A stretch of DNA of 64,000 nucleotides from Algiphilus sp. (GCF_023145115.1 NZ_JAGLEJ010000010.1:1-64000); one strand, 5' to 3'; positions 7,313 to 16,475 are shown, counted from the first letter of the stretch. The notes: generated from the letters alone by a model not told the origin. Made by a program: numbers and translations.

Positions 7313-8854
7313 ATGACCGGAAACCCGCCCATCGGATCGCACTGGGCCCGCAACGGCGGCCAGCCGCGCATCGCCGTGATCGGCGCCGGCATGTCCGGCA
7401 TCGGCGCGGTGATCAAGCTGGAGAAGGCCGGCTACACCGATGTCACGGTCTTCGAGAAGACCGGCGAGATCGGCGGCACCTGGCGCGAGAACCGCTATCC
7501 CGGCCTGTCGTGCGACGTGCCGTCGTACTTCTATCAGTACACCTTCGCCCCCAACCCGGACTGGTCGCACCGCTTCTCGTACGGCCCGGAGATCCAGGCG
7601 TACCTGAAGCGCACGGCCGAGCGGTTCGGCGTGATGCCGCGCATCCGCTTCAACGCACCGGTGACCGAGCTGCGCTACGAGGCGCCGCGCTGGCACCTGC
7701 GCGCCGGAGACGGCGAGGCCGAGGTCTTCGACATCGTCATTGCCGCCACCGGCGTGCTGCATCACCCGTCGGTGCCGGACTTCCCGGGGCTGGACGATTT
7801 CCGGGGAACGGCATTCCACACCGCACGCTGGCCCGAGAACCTCGACCTCACCGGCAAGAAGGTCGGCATCATCGGCACCGGCTCGACCTCGGCACAGATC
7901 GTCGGCGCCATCACCGACCAGGTGGCGCGCGTGAGCCTGTTCCAGCGCACCGCGCAGTGGATCCATCCGCTGCCGCAGAAGCGCTACGGGGAACGCTGGA
8001 AGGGGCTGCTCAGGCGCATTCCGGCGCTCAACAGGGCGGCCTATCGCGGCGTGTCCTTCACCATCGACCAGACCTTCGTGCGCGCCACGCTGGGCAGCCC
8101 GGTGATGCTGCGCTACCTGGCATGGATGTGCCGGCGCAACCTGCGCAGGAACGTGCCGGACCCCGAGCTGCGCGCGAAGCTGACCCCCGACTACCGGGCC
8201 GGCTGCAAGCGCATGATCTTCTGCTCGACCTTCTATCCGGCGATATCGAAGGACAACGCCGAGCTGGTGACCGCCGGCATCGACCGCATCGAGGCCGACG
8301 GCGTGCGCACCGCCGACGGCACGCTGCACGAGCTGGACGTGCTGGTGCTCGCCACCGGCTTCAAGGCCAGCAACTTCATCCTGCCGACGCGCGTGATCGG
8401 CGAGAACGGCGTCGAGCTGGGCAGCCAGTGGGACGGCATCCCGCGCGCCCACCGCGCCACCACCATGCCCGGCTTCCCCAACTTCTGGATGCTGGAGGGA
8501 CCGACCGGCCCGGTGGGCAACATCTCGCTGTTCATGATCAGCGAGCAGCAGATCGACAACCTCATCCTGAGCCTGGACGAGATGCGCGCCCGGGAAGCGG
8601 TGGCAATGGCACCGCGACAGGATGCCTTCGAGCGCTACAACGCCGATATGGCCCGAGCCGTGCGCGGCACCATCTGGTTCACCGGCGGCTGCAACAGCTG
8701 GTACCTCGATCGCAACGGCGTGCCCAACATCTATCCCTGGGCGCCGCGCCGCTTCCGCCGCGAAATGCAGAACCCCGACTTCAGCGAGTTCCGCTTCATG
8801 CGCGACGAGGCCGAGGCGATCGCCGCCGATCGCGCCGCCGCCGTCACGGCCTGA
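7313..8854 (+). CDS. Flavin-containing monooxygenase, Baeyer-Villiger type
   Basis: The 513-residue enzyme should use NADPH, FAD and O2 to insert oxygen into a ketone or aldehyde, or oxidise a soft heteroatom. It shows the FAD Rossmann motif IGAGMSGIGAV (about 22-32), the EIGGTWRENRYPG segment, the Baeyer-Villiger fingerprint FRGTAFHTARWP (about 163-174) and the NADPH motif GIIGTGSTSAQI (about 185-196). GGAG precedes the ATG at 7313. The neighbouring PQQ dehydrogenase could make ketones or aldehydes that this enzyme would consume, but that link is inference from position. Confidence 0.9.
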   Translation: MTGNPPIGSHWARNGGQPRIAVIGAGMSGIGAVIKLEKAGYTDVTVFEKTGEIGGTWRENRYPGLSCDVPSYFYQYTFAPNPDWSHRFSYGPEIQAYLKRTAERFGVMPRIRFNAPVTELRYEAPRWHLRAGDGEAEVFDIVIAATGVLHHPSVPDFPGLDDFRGTAFHTARWPENLDLTGKKVGIIGTGSTSAQIVGAITDQVARVSLFQRTAQWIHPLPQKRYGERWKGLLRRIPALNRAAYRGVSFTIDQTFVRATLGSPVMLRYLAWMCRRNLRRNVPDPELRAKLTPDYRAGCKRMIFCSTFYPAISKDNAELVTAGIDRIEADGVRTADGTLHELDVLVLATGFKASNFILPTRVIGENGVELGSQWDGIPRAHRATTMPGFPNFWMLEGPTGPVGNISLFMISEQQIDNLILSLDEMRAREAVAMAPRQDAFERYNADMARAVRGTIWFTGGCNSWYLDRNGVPNIYPWAPRRFRREMQNPDFSEFRFMRDEAEAIAADRAAAVTA

Positions 8855-8860
8855 CGCAGG

Positions 8861-8896
8861 CTTCCGCCGCCGGCCGCCCGATGCGGCCGCGGCGCG
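8861..8896. terminator. Imperfect GC-rich hairpin between convergent genes
   Basis: GCCGCCGGCCGC and GCGGCCGCGGC form an imperfect stem with a short loop between the convergent monooxygenase and glycerophosphodiesterase genes. No T-tract is seen. Confidence 0.3.
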
Positions 8897-8899
8897 GCA

Positions 8900-9826
8900 T
8901 CAGCGCGCGTCGGCCGTTGCCGACGCGGTCTCGGGCCGCGCCTCGGCCAGTACGGCACCGAGGCGCTCGACCTCGTCCGAGATGATGCCGTCCACGCCGA
9001 AGCCGACCAGCTCGCGCATGCGGTCGGCGTCGTTGACGGTGTAGACACTGATGTCGAAGCCGCGGTCGTGGATCTCCTCGACCACCGCGGCATCGACGCG
9101 CGCGTGACCCGGATTCACCGAATCGGTGAAGGACGCGAGGAAGCGCCATTCATCCTCGTTGCCGGGCGGGCCGCCGAGCACCGCGTTGGGGACATCCGGA
9201 TGCAGATTGGCGTACTCGGCCATGAAGTCCCAATCGAAGGACTGCACGATCAGCGGCTGCACCGCCCGGCCGTCCACCACCCAGCCGGCGTCGCTCAGCG
9301 TGTCGGCCACGGCCGGCGCCATGCCCGGATACAGCGACGGACTCTTGACCTCCAGCAGCAGACCGGCGCGCCCGTCGAGCGCGGCGAGCACTTCGGCCAG
9401 CGTCGGCACCGGCTCGCCGCGATAGTCCGGGCCACCCGGATGGCGCCGCGTGAACCAGGTACCGGCGTCCAGCGCGGTGATCGCCCCGGCGGTGAAGGCC
9501 CCCACGCGCCAGGGCGGGCGCAGCGGATGCTGCACCTCGACGTTGGTCGTGCGGGCCAGGGAGGTGTCGTGCATGACGACGATCACGCCGTCCGAGGCCA
9601 TCTGCACGTCGACCTCGATGTAGTCCGCGCCGGCGGCAATGGCGCGCTCGACCGCGATCAGCGTGTTCTCGGGCGCCACCGCCGAGTAGCCGCGGTGGGC
9701 GATGTTGAGCACGCCGGACGGATTGTCCCCCGGCGCCGGCTCGGGTCCGGGTGCATGCATGACCGGCGCCGAGTCGCCGCACGCGGCAAGGCACGCCGTC
9801 ACCCCCAGCATCACGAATGCCCGCAT
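8900..9826 (-). CDS. Glycerophosphodiester phosphodiesterase, lipoprotein
   Basis: This 308-residue exported lipoprotein (lipobox LAAC, Cys16) should hydrolyse glycerophosphodiesters to glycerol-3-phosphate and an alcohol. The GDPD barrel starts with IAHRGYSAVAPENT (His44, Arg45), followed by DYIEVDVQMASDGVIVVMHD. These segments hold the metal-binding Glu/Asp and catalytic His. LLLEVKSP and the C-terminal VYTVNDADRM also fit the family. The ATG at 9826 begins a clean lipoprotein signal; the longer frame adds 43 arginine-rich residues and is rejected. It is divergent from the PhoD gene 201 bp away, so the two may share phosphate-related control, which is inference. Confidence 0.85.
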   Translation of the reverse strand: MRAFVMLGVTACLAACGDSAPVMHAPGPEPAPGDNPSGVLNIAHRGYSAVAPENTLIAVERAIAAGADYIEVDVQMASDGVIVVMHDTSLARTTNVEVQHPLRPPWRVGAFTAGAITALDAGTWFTRRHPGGPDYRGEPVPTLAEVLAALDGRAGLLLEVKSPSLYPGMAPAVADTLSDAGWVVDGRAVQPLIVQSFDWDFMAEYANLHPDVPNAVLGGPPGNEDEWRFLASFTDSVNPGHARVDAAVVEEIHDRGFDISVYTVNDADRMRELVGFGVDGIISDEVERLGAVLAEARPETASATADAR

Positions 9827-10027
9827 CGATGCGGCCTCCCCCTCGTTCTTCTGGCGCCAGCCTAGCCGGAATCGGTGACAGGGTGGTGATGGAAGGGCAG
9901 GCGCGCCGCCACCTGCCGGTTCCGGCGACGACCGGCCGTCGCGCCGCCGTGGCAAGGGAACTGCAACGCGGGTGCCGTATTCTGTTCATGTTCCGCGCGG
10001 TGCCGCGCATCCCAGGGAGTCCGCCGC

Positions 10028-11698
10028 ATGGCGCCGCCACTGACCCGACGCCACTTCGTCCATTCCGTGGGCGCGCTCGCCGCCGTGCCCCTGCTGCCCG
10101 GCTGCGACGATTCCGCAGCGCCGGGCGGGCAGCCCGGCACCCCGCAGGCGCGGCCCGAGACCGCCGCCTTCGCGCACGGCGTCGCCTCCGGCGACCCGCT
10201 TCCGGACGCGGTGATCCTGTGGACGCGCGTGACCGTGCCCGAGGCCACCGCGCCCTTCGCGGTGCGGTGGACGGTGGCGCACGACGAGGGACTGGTCGAT
10301 GTCGTCGCCGAGGGCGAGGCCGCCACCGCCGCCGGGCGCGACTACACGATGAAGGTGGATGCGGGCGGCCTCGCGCCCGACCGCTTCTACTGGTACGGAT
10401 TCACGGTCGAGACCGCGTCCGGCCGCGTGCACTCGCCGGTGGGCCGCACGCGCACCGCGCCGGCGGCGGATGCCGACCCGGATGCGCTGCGCTTCGCGGT
10501 GGTCACCTGCGCCGACTACACGCGCGGGTTGTACAACGCCTATGCCCGGGTCGCGGAGCTGGACGACATCGCCGCGGTCATCCACCTCGGCGACTACATC
10601 TACGAGAACGACCGCAAGAACGCGGTACGCCGGCACGAGCCGCCGGTGGAGCTGGTCGCCCTGCCCGAGTACCGGCGCCGATACGCCTGCTACCGCGAGA
10701 CCGCCGAGCTGCAGGCGGTGCACGCGCGCCACCCGATGATCTGGGTGTGGGACGACCACGAGACCTGCGACGGCACCTGGCGCGAAGGCGCCGATCCGTC
10801 GAACCACGACGACGCCGAGCACGGCCCCTTCGCGGACCGCAAGGCCGCCGCGCTGCAGGCCGCGCTGGAGTGGATGCCCATCCGCAGCCCGGACCCCGCG
10901 GTTCCGGAGCGCATATACCGCTCCTTCCGCTTCGGCAATCTCGCCGACCTGGCGATGCTGGATACCCGTCGCATCGGTCGCGACCGGCAGGGCGAGCCCA
11001 ACGCCGGCCCGCTGTTCACGCAGAGCGGCGATTTCGCCGACCCCGAGCGCCACATCCTGGGCGCCGAGCAGGAAGCGTGGCTGTCCGATCACTTCGCGAA
11101 CGGCAGCAGCGCCTGGCGGTTGATCGGCAACCAGGTGGTGTTCGCGCCGCTGCTGGCGGTGGGCACGCCGGATGCGCTGGGTCTGAGCCTCTACGCCAAC
11201 CCGGACCAGTGGGACGGCTACGCACCGGCCCGCGAGCGCGTGCTGGCGATGATGGAGGGGCTGGACAACGTCGTCTTCCTGACCGGCGACGTGCACGCCA
11301 GCATGGCCTTCGACATCGCCGCGGACCCGGCCAATCCGCTGGTCTACGACGGCCTGAGCGGGCGCGGCAGCCACGGGGTCGAGTTCGTGACGCCGAGCAT
11401 CTCCTCCGGCGGCGAGGCCGAGGCCCGCCCGGACGACCTCGAGGAATGGCTGGAACAGCTGCTGCTGCGCGGCGCCGGCGTGCTGCGCCTGACCAACCCG
11501 CACCTCAAGCTGTTCGAGGCCACGCGCTGCGGCTACATCACGCTGGACGTGCGCCGCGAGGCGCTGCGCGCGGAGTACTGGCTGATCCCGACCGTCATGG
11601 AGGAAACCACCGAGCAGACCCTGCGCTTCGCCTTCGACGTGGCCGCCGGCGTGCCGCGGGCGGTGGAGGATCTGTCAGTGCGGCTGGGCGGCGGGTAG
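10028..11698 (+). CDS. phoD: Alkaline phosphatase D (PhoD family), Tat lipoprotein
   Basis: This 556-residue exported phosphatase/phosphodiesterase has a Tat-type signal (LTRRHFVHSVG, Arg7-Arg8) and a lipobox LPGC (Cys26). It should therefore be folded in the cytoplasm, exported and lipid-anchored. Family motifs are FAHGVASGDPLPDAVILWTR near the N-terminus, VVTCADYTRGLYNAYARV, HLGDYIYE, WDDHE and the later LTGDVHAS with metal-binding residues. Length and domain order are normal for PhoD (PhoD_N then metallophosphatase). The stop lies 6 bp from the stop of the convergent DUF2283 gene. Confidence 0.9.
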   Translation: MAPPLTRRHFVHSVGALAAVPLLPGCDDSAAPGGQPGTPQARPETAAFAHGVASGDPLPDAVILWTRVTVPEATAPFAVRWTVAHDEGLVDVVAEGEAATAAGRDYTMKVDAGGLAPDRFYWYGFTVETASGRVHSPVGRTRTAPAADADPDALRFAVVTCADYTRGLYNAYARVAELDDIAAVIHLGDYIYENDRKNAVRRHEPPVELVALPEYRRRYACYRETAELQAVHARHPMIWVWDDHETCDGTWREGADPSNHDDAEHGPFADRKAAALQAALEWMPIRSPDPAVPERIYRSFRFGNLADLAMLDTRRIGRDRQGEPNAGPLFTQSGDFADPERHILGAEQEAWLSDHFANGSSAWRLIGNQVVFAPLLAVGTPDALGLSLYANPDQWDGYAPARERVLAMMEGLDNVVFLTGDVHASMAFDIAADPANPLVYDGLSGRGSHGVEFVTPSISSGGEAEARPDDLEEWLEQLLLRGAGVLRLTNPHLKLFEATRCGYITLDVRREALRAEYWLIPTVMEETTEQTLRFAFDVAAGVPRAVEDLSVRLGGG

Positions 11699-11704
11699 CC
11701 GCCG

Positions 11705-11902
11705 TCAGGCCGCCATGCCCTCCACCGTCAGGCGGTGCACATCGGTGCGCTGGCTGGCGTGCTCGACCGTGATCGCGCAGACATTTCCGCGGCCATCGAG
11801 ATCCAGAAGCGTATCCTCATCAAGGTCCCGCGTATCGACAATTGCGCCGGTACGGAACTCGATGTAGAGGGTGTCCGTGTCTTCGAAGTACTGGACCTTC
11901 AT
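11705..11902 (-). CDS. DUF2283 domain protein
   Basis: The 65-residue protein MKVQYFEDTDTLYIEF... has the DUF2283 pattern: a short strand-rich core with YIEFRTG, DLDEDTLLDLDGRGNVCAITVEHAS. The ATG at 11902 overlaps the stop of the preceding gene by 4 bp (ATGA), so the two are translationally coupled. DUF2283 genes commonly follow small DUF4258-type genes. Such pairs look like toxin-antitoxin modules, but no activity is established here. Confidence 0.7.
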   Translation of the reverse strand: MKVQYFEDTDTLYIEFRTGAIVDTRDLDEDTLLDLDGRGNVCAITVEHASQRTDVHRLTVEGMAA

Positions 11903-12141
11903 GGCGTAAATCCGCGGTCGAAGAATGCATTGTGGACGGTCTCGCCATCTGCCAGCAATACCACCCGCAGGTATCGCCCCTCCATTTCGGGAATCGCGGC
12001 CCAGCGTCGAATGCGGCCGTCGCCCTGTACCTGCTCGCGCTGCGGTGACGCCACGACGCGGCGAATCCATTCGTCGCGAATCACCAGGCGGTCCGGCCGC
12101 AGGCGCACTGACTCGAAGTAGCGCGTGCACTTGAGCACCAC
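11899..12141 (-). CDS. Small DUF4258-like protein
   Basis: The 80-residue protein from a GTG at 12141 has the DUF4258-like order: a helix (DEWIRRVVASP), a basic segment with an RRW strand, then GRYLRVVLLADGETVHNAFFDRGF. The frame is closed 18 bp upstream, so the GTG start is nearly forced. It begins 18 bp after the hslO stop and overlaps the DUF2283 gene by 4 bp, suggesting an hslO-linked small operon. The family call is moderate; a toxin role is only suggested by the gene pairing. Confidence 0.55.
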   Translation of the reverse strand: MVLKCTRYFESVRLRPDRLVIRDEWIRRVVASPQREQVQGDGRIRRWAAIPEMEGRYLRVVLLADGETVHNAFFDRGFTP

Positions 12142-12159
12142 GGCAAAGCTCGGGACCGC

Positions 12160-13056
12160 CTAGTGCAGACCGGCCGGCGGCGGCGGCTGGTCGTCGGCGC
12201 TGGCGTTCTCGGCCGCGAACAGCGCCTGCACCTGCGCGGCATCGTAGTGATAGCCGGCGCCGCAGAAGTCGCAGTGCACGGTGACGCTGCCCTGCTCGGC
12301 GACGATGTCGCGCACTTCCTTTTCGCCCAGGGACAGCAGCATGCGCGAGATGCGCGCCTGCGAGCAGGAGCAGGCCACTTCCATGGGGAGCGGCCCGTAG
12401 AGCTGCAGCGCCTCGGCATGGAAGAGCCGGTGCAGCATGGTGGCGGGGCTCTGCGCGAGGATCTCGGTGTCCTCGACCGTATCGATCAGCGCGCCGACAT
12501 GCTCCCAGCCGGCGTCGGCCTGCGTCTCCGGCAGGCGCTGCAGCAGCAGCCCGGCGATGGTGTCGCCCTCGCAGGCCAGCACGAAGCGCGTCGGCAGCTG
12601 CTCGCTTTGCGCGAAGTACCCTTCCAGCGCCTCGGCGGCGCGGTGCGCCTCCAGCGGCACCAGGGCCTGATAGCTGCGTCCCGAGCGCGGCTCGATGGTG
12701 ACGGCGAACACGCCGCCCCGGGTCAGCTCGGCGAAGTCGCCGCTCGCCTCGCCGCGGGTCCGGGCCATGCCGCGGGTGCGCAGGGTGTCCTCGGTCTGCA
12801 CGACCATCAGCGCCAGCTGATCGCTGCTCTGGATCTGCAGGCTCATGCGCCCCTCGAACTTCAGATGCGCGGCCATCAACGGTGCCGCCGCGCAGAGCTG
12901 CCCGAGCAGACGGCGCACGTCCGGCGGCTGCCCCTGGCTGTCGAGCATCGATGCCACGCCGGCGGATACGCGCAGGATGGCGCCGCGCACGCCGTGTTCC
13001 GGCAGCAGGAACGGCGTCACGTGCTCGTCGGGGGCCTGTTCGGGAGAGATGGGCAT
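12160..13056 (-). CDS. hslO: Hsp33 redox-regulated chaperone
   Basis: This 298-residue cytosolic holdase is switched on by oxidation of a zinc-binding cysteine centre. The centre is visible as C229-S-C231 and C262-D-F-C265. The N-terminal fold is also clear (RGAILRVSAGVASML, FEGRMSLQIQSS). Length is typical of the family. The ATG at 13056 was chosen over a longer frame that would run into the GC-rich repeat upstream. It is separated from gatB by that repeat and followed closely by the two small DUF genes. Confidence 0.92.
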   Translation of the reverse strand: MPISPEQAPDEHVTPFLLPEHGVRGAILRVSAGVASMLDSQGQPPDVRRLLGQLCAAAPLMAAHLKFEGRMSLQIQSSDQLALMVVQTEDTLRTRGMARTRGEASGDFAELTRGGVFAVTIEPRSGRSYQALVPLEAHRAAEALEGYFAQSEQLPTRFVLACEGDTIAGLLLQRLPETQADAGWEHVGALIDTVEDTEILAQSPATMLHRLFHAEALQLYGPLPMEVACSCSQARISRMLLSLGEKEVRDIVAEQGSVTVHCDFCGAGYHYDAAQVQALFAAENASADDQPPPPAGLH

Positions 13057-13114
13057 GGCGTGATCATCGACAACGAAATGGCGCTGCGCCGCGACCGAGG
13101 GCGGTACAGCCGTG

Positions 13115-13247
13115 GCTCCCTTCTCCCCGGCGGGGAGAAGGGCCGGGGATGAGGGGGCCACACGCGACGCGATGCCGCAAGCGACCGGCCGGCTCGCGCC
13201 GGCACCCCCTCCCCCAATCCTCTCCCCCGACGTCGGGGGAGAGGGCA
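13115..13247 (-). repeat. Dispersed composite palindromic repeat, copy A
   Basis: This 133-bp GC-rich element has one strong hairpin at each end: CCCTTCTCCCC/GGGGAGAAGGG (about 13118-13142) and CCTCTCCCCC/GGGGGAGAGG (about 13219-13245). They are joined by a GC-rich spacer. Its reverse complement aligns along the whole length, with substitutions and small indels, to the element at 44985-45121. It fills most of the 199-bp gap between gatB and hslO. Layout is REP/BIME- or MITE-like; no transposase is nearby. Confidence 0.7.
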
Positions 13248-13255
13248 ACGTGGTG

Positions 13256-14722
13256 TCAGCCCGCCGGCCCCAGCTTCTCCTTGAGCAGCCGATTCACCGC
13301 ATCCGGATTCGCCTTGCCGCCGGTGGCCTTCATGACCTGACCGACGAAGAAGCCCAGCAGCTTCTCCTTGCCGCCCTTGTACTGCGCGTACTGGTTGGGA
13401 TTGTCGGCGATGACCTGGTCGATGATCCCGGCGATGGCGCCGTCGTCGGTGATCTGGCGAAGGCCCTTGGCCTCGATGATGGCGTCGGCATCGCCCTCGC
13501 CGGCCATCATGGCCTCGAAGACCTCCTTGGCGATCTTGCCGGAGATGGTCTCGTCGGTGATGCGCGCCACCAGCCCGGCCATCTGCGGCGCCGACACCGG
13601 CGACTCGGTGATGCCGAGGCCGGCCTTGTTGAGCGCGCCCAGCAGGTCGGTGATGACCCAGTTGGCGCACAGCTTGGCCTCGCCGCCGGCGGCATCGACC
13701 ATGGCTTCGTAGAAGTCGGCCAGCGGCTTCTCGCCGGTGAGCACGGTGGCGTCGTACTTCGACAGGCCGTACTGCTCCTGGAAGCGGGCGCGCTTGTCGA
13801 CTGGCAGCTCGGGCAGCGATGCGCGCGCCTCGTCGATGAAGGCGGCGTCACAGTGCACCGGCAGCAGGTCGGGATCCGGGAAGTAGCGGTAGTCGTGCGC
13901 GTCCTCCTTGCTCCGCATGGCGCGCGTGGTGCCGCTGCCGGGATCGAAGAGGCGGGTCTCCTGCTGGATGCTGCCGCCGCCCTCGAGCACGTCGACCTGG
14001 CGGTTGATCTCGTGGGCGATGGCCTTCTCGACGTAGCGGAAGGAATTGACGTTCTTGGTCTCGGTCCGCGTGCCGAACTGCTCCGTGCCGACCCGGCGCA
14101 CCGAGACGTTGGCGTCGCAGCGGAAGGAGCCTTCCTGCATGTTGCCGTCGCAGATGCCCAGGTAGACCACGATCTGGTGCAGCTTCTTGAGGTAGGCGAC
14201 GGCCTCGGCGGGCGTGCGGATGTCCGGCTCGGAGACGATCTCGATGAGCGGCGTGCCGGCACGGTTGAGGTCGATGCCGGAGGCGCCCACGAAGCCCTCG
14301 TGCAGAGACTTGCCGGCATCCTCCTCCATGTGCGCGCGGGTGATGCCGATGCGCTTGGTGGCCTCGCCCAGCTCGACATCGAGGTGGCCGTTGGCGACCA
14401 CCGGCAGCTCGTACTGCGAGATCTGGTAGCCCTTGGGGAGGTCCGGGTAGAAGTAGTGCTTGCGCGCGAACACGCACACCGGCGCGATGTCGGCATCGAC
14501 CGACAGGCCGAACATCACGGCCATGCGCAGCGCCTCGCGGTTGAGCACCGGCAGCACGCCCGGCATGCCGAGGTCGATGGCCGAGGCCTGGGCATTGGGC
14601 GACGCGCCGTAGGCGGTCGAGGCGCCCGAGAAGATCTTGGATCGGGTGGAGAGCTGACAGTGGACTTCGAGGCCGATGACGGCCTCCCAGCCCTCCGGCA
14701 TCGCAAAGGCGGTGTCGTTCAT
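13256..14722 (-). CDS. gatB: Asp-tRNA(Asn)/Glu-tRNA(Gln) amidotransferase subunit B
   Basis: GatB is the kinase/transamidation subunit that converts misacylated Glu-tRNA(Gln) or Asp-tRNA(Asn). The 488-residue protein shows WEAVIGLEVHCQL, FSGAST, GMPGVLPVLN, NRAGTPLIEIVSEPD, the YLGICDGNMQEGSFRCDANVS segment and DAHDYRYFPDPDL. The C-terminal YqeY-like tail (GKIAKEVFEAM ... GFFVGQVMKATGG) binds tRNA. The ATG at 14722 overlaps the gatA stop by 4 bp. Gene order in transcription is gatC-gatA-gatB. Confidence 0.96.
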   Translation of the reverse strand: MNDTAFAMPEGWEAVIGLEVHCQLSTRSKIFSGASTAYGASPNAQASAIDLGMPGVLPVLNREALRMAVMFGLSVDADIAPVCVFARKHYFYPDLPKGYQISQYELPVVANGHLDVELGEATKRIGITRAHMEEDAGKSLHEGFVGASGIDLNRAGTPLIEIVSEPDIRTPAEAVAYLKKLHQIVVYLGICDGNMQEGSFRCDANVSVRRVGTEQFGTRTETKNVNSFRYVEKAIAHEINRQVDVLEGGGSIQQETRLFDPGSGTTRAMRSKEDAHDYRYFPDPDLLPVHCDAAFIDEARASLPELPVDKRARFQEQYGLSKYDATVLTGEKPLADFYEAMVDAAGGEAKLCANWVITDLLGALNKAGLGITESPVSAPQMAGLVARITDETISGKIAKEVFEAMMAGEGDADAIIEAKGLRQITDDGAIAGIIDQVIADNPNQYAQYKGGKEKLLGFFVGQVMKATGGKANPDAVNRLLKEKLGPAG

Positions 14723-16173
14723 GCGAAAGCCCCGGGGAAACGCGTGTGCCAGTCCGTCGCCTGCTGGTAGGCGTGTGCCGAGGCCAGCAGACGCCCCTCG
14801 TCGAAGTGCTTGCCGATGAGCTGCGCGCCCACCGGCAGTCCGTCGAGCATGCCGCACGGCATCGACAGCGCCGGCAGGCCGGCCAGATTCGCGGCGATGG
14901 TGTAGATGTCGTTGAGGTACATGGTCACCGGATCATCGGTCTGCTCGCCGATGCCGAAGGCGGTGCCCTGCGTGGTCGGCCCGAGGATGACGTCGACCTG
15001 CTCGAAGGCCTTGCGGAAGTCGTCGGCGATCAGCTGCCGCACCTTCTGCGCCTGCAGGTAGTAGGCATCGTAGTAGCCGTGCGACAGCACGTAGGTGCCG
15101 ATCATGATGCGGCGCTGCACCTCGTCGCCGAAGCCCTCGCCGCGCGAGCGCTTGTAGAGGTCCTCGAGATTGGCCGGGTCCGCGCAGCGATAGCCGTAGC
15201 GCACGCCGTCGTAGCGCGACAGGTTGCTGGAGGCCTCGGCGGGCGCGACCACGTAGTAGGTCGGCACCGACAGCGGCGAATTGGGCAGCTGGATGGGCAC
15301 CAGCGTGGCGCCGAGCTTCTCCAGCTCGGCGGCGGCGGCCTCCACGGCCGCGCGCACGGCCGGGTCGAGGCCCTCCGCGAAGTACTCCGCTGGCAGGCCC
15401 ACGCGCAGCCCCGCCACCGGCTGGTCCAGCGCGCCGGCGTAGTCGTCCACCGGCCGCTCGACGCAGGTCGAGTCGCGCGGGTCGAAGCCGGACATGGCCT
15501 GCAGCACCAGCGCCGCATCGGCGGCCGAATGCGCCACCACGCCGGCCTGGTCCAGTGAGGACGCGAACGCCACCATGCCGTAGCGCGAGACGCGGCCGTA
15601 GGTCGGCTTGATGCCGGTCAGGCCGGTGAGCGCGGCGGGCTGGCGGATGGAACCGCCGGTGTCGGTGGCGGTGGCCACCGGCGCCAGACCGGCCGCCACT
15701 GCGGCCACGCTGCCGCCCGAGGAGCCGCCGGGCACGCGCGCGGTGTCCCACGGGTTCTTAGTGGGGCCGTAGAAGCTGGTCTCGGTGGACGAGCCCATGG
15801 CGAACTCGTCCATGTTCACCTTGCCCAGCGTCACCATGCCGGCGGCATCGAGCAGCTCGACGATGTGGGCGTCGTAGGGCGCGATGAAGTTGTCGAGCAT
15901 CCTCGAGCCGCAGGCGGTGCGCACGCCCTGGGTGCAGAACAGGTCCTTGTGGGCCAGCGGGATGCCGGTCAGCGGCCCGCCCTCGCCCTTGTCCAGGCGC
16001 GCATCGGCGGCCGCGGCCTGCTCGAGGGCGCGCTCGGCGGTGACGGTGACGTAGCTGTTGAGCTCGCCGTCGAGCTTGTCGATGCGGCCGAGGAAGTGCT
16101 CGGTCAGCTCGCGGCTGGAAAAGTCGCGGCGGCGCAGGCCTTCGGCGAGCGCGGCCAGGGATTGCGTATGCAT
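14719..16173 (-). CDS. gatA: Asp/Glu-tRNA amidotransferase subunit A (glutaminase)
   Basis: The 484-residue amidase releases ammonia from glutamine and channels it to GatB. The Ser-cisSer-Lys triad is visible as Lys76 (IPLAHKD), Ser151 (PGGSSGG) and Ser175 (DTGGSIRQPAA). The C-terminal part has LPALSMPCG and LPVGAQLIG, typical of the family. It starts 14 bp after the gatC stop and overlaps gatB by 4 bp, so the three subunits are expressed together. Confidence 0.96.
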   Translation of the reverse strand: MHTQSLAALAEGLRRRDFSSRELTEHFLGRIDKLDGELNSYVTVTAERALEQAAAADARLDKGEGGPLTGIPLAHKDLFCTQGVRTACGSRMLDNFIAPYDAHIVELLDAAGMVTLGKVNMDEFAMGSSTETSFYGPTKNPWDTARVPGGSSGGSVAAVAAGLAPVATATDTGGSIRQPAALTGLTGIKPTYGRVSRYGMVAFASSLDQAGVVAHSAADAALVLQAMSGFDPRDSTCVERPVDDYAGALDQPVAGLRVGLPAEYFAEGLDPAVRAAVEAAAAELEKLGATLVPIQLPNSPLSVPTYYVVAPAEASSNLSRYDGVRYGYRCADPANLEDLYKRSRGEGFGDEVQRRIMIGTYVLSHGYYDAYYLQAQKVRQLIADDFRKAFEQVDVILGPTTQGTAFGIGEQTDDPVTMYLNDIYTIAANLAGLPALSMPCGMLDGLPVGAQLIGKHFDEGRLLASAHAYQQATDWHTRFPGAFA

Positions 16174-16187
16174 GGGGACCCCGGGGT

Positions 16188-16475
16188 TTATTCGATGACG
16201 CGCGGCACGCGGTAGAGGCCGTCGACGGCCTCGGGAGCGATCGCCTGATAGCGCTCGCGCTGGTCGCTCTCGGTGACCGCGTCCTCGCGGCCGCGCTGGG
16301 GCATGTCGACGGGATGCGCCATGGGCGTCACGCCGTCGGTGTCGGCGGCGCGCAGCGCGTCCACCATGCCGATGATGGCGTCGAGCTCGGTGCCCAGCCC
16401 CTCCAGGCGCGATTCGTCGATGCCCAGGCGCGCGAGATGCGCGACGTGGCGGATCTGATCGGTGGTCAGACTCAT
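16188..16475 (-). CDS. gatC: Asp/Glu-tRNA amidotransferase subunit C
   Basis: This 95-residue GatC stabilises GatA-GatB. Family motifs are the N-terminal helix ITTDQIRHVAHLARLGIDE-like segment (residues 2-20) and the C-terminal part with MAHPVDMPQRGREDAV. The ATG at 16475 gives the usual ~95 residues; an in-frame extension of 10 codons is not needed. It is the first gene of the leftward gatCAB operon and divergent from mreB. Confidence 0.93.
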   Translation of the reverse strand: MSLTTDQIRHVAHLARLGIDESRLEGLGTELDAIIGMVDALRAADTDGVTPMAHPVDMPQRGREDAVTESDQRERYQAIAPEAVDGLYRVPRVIE

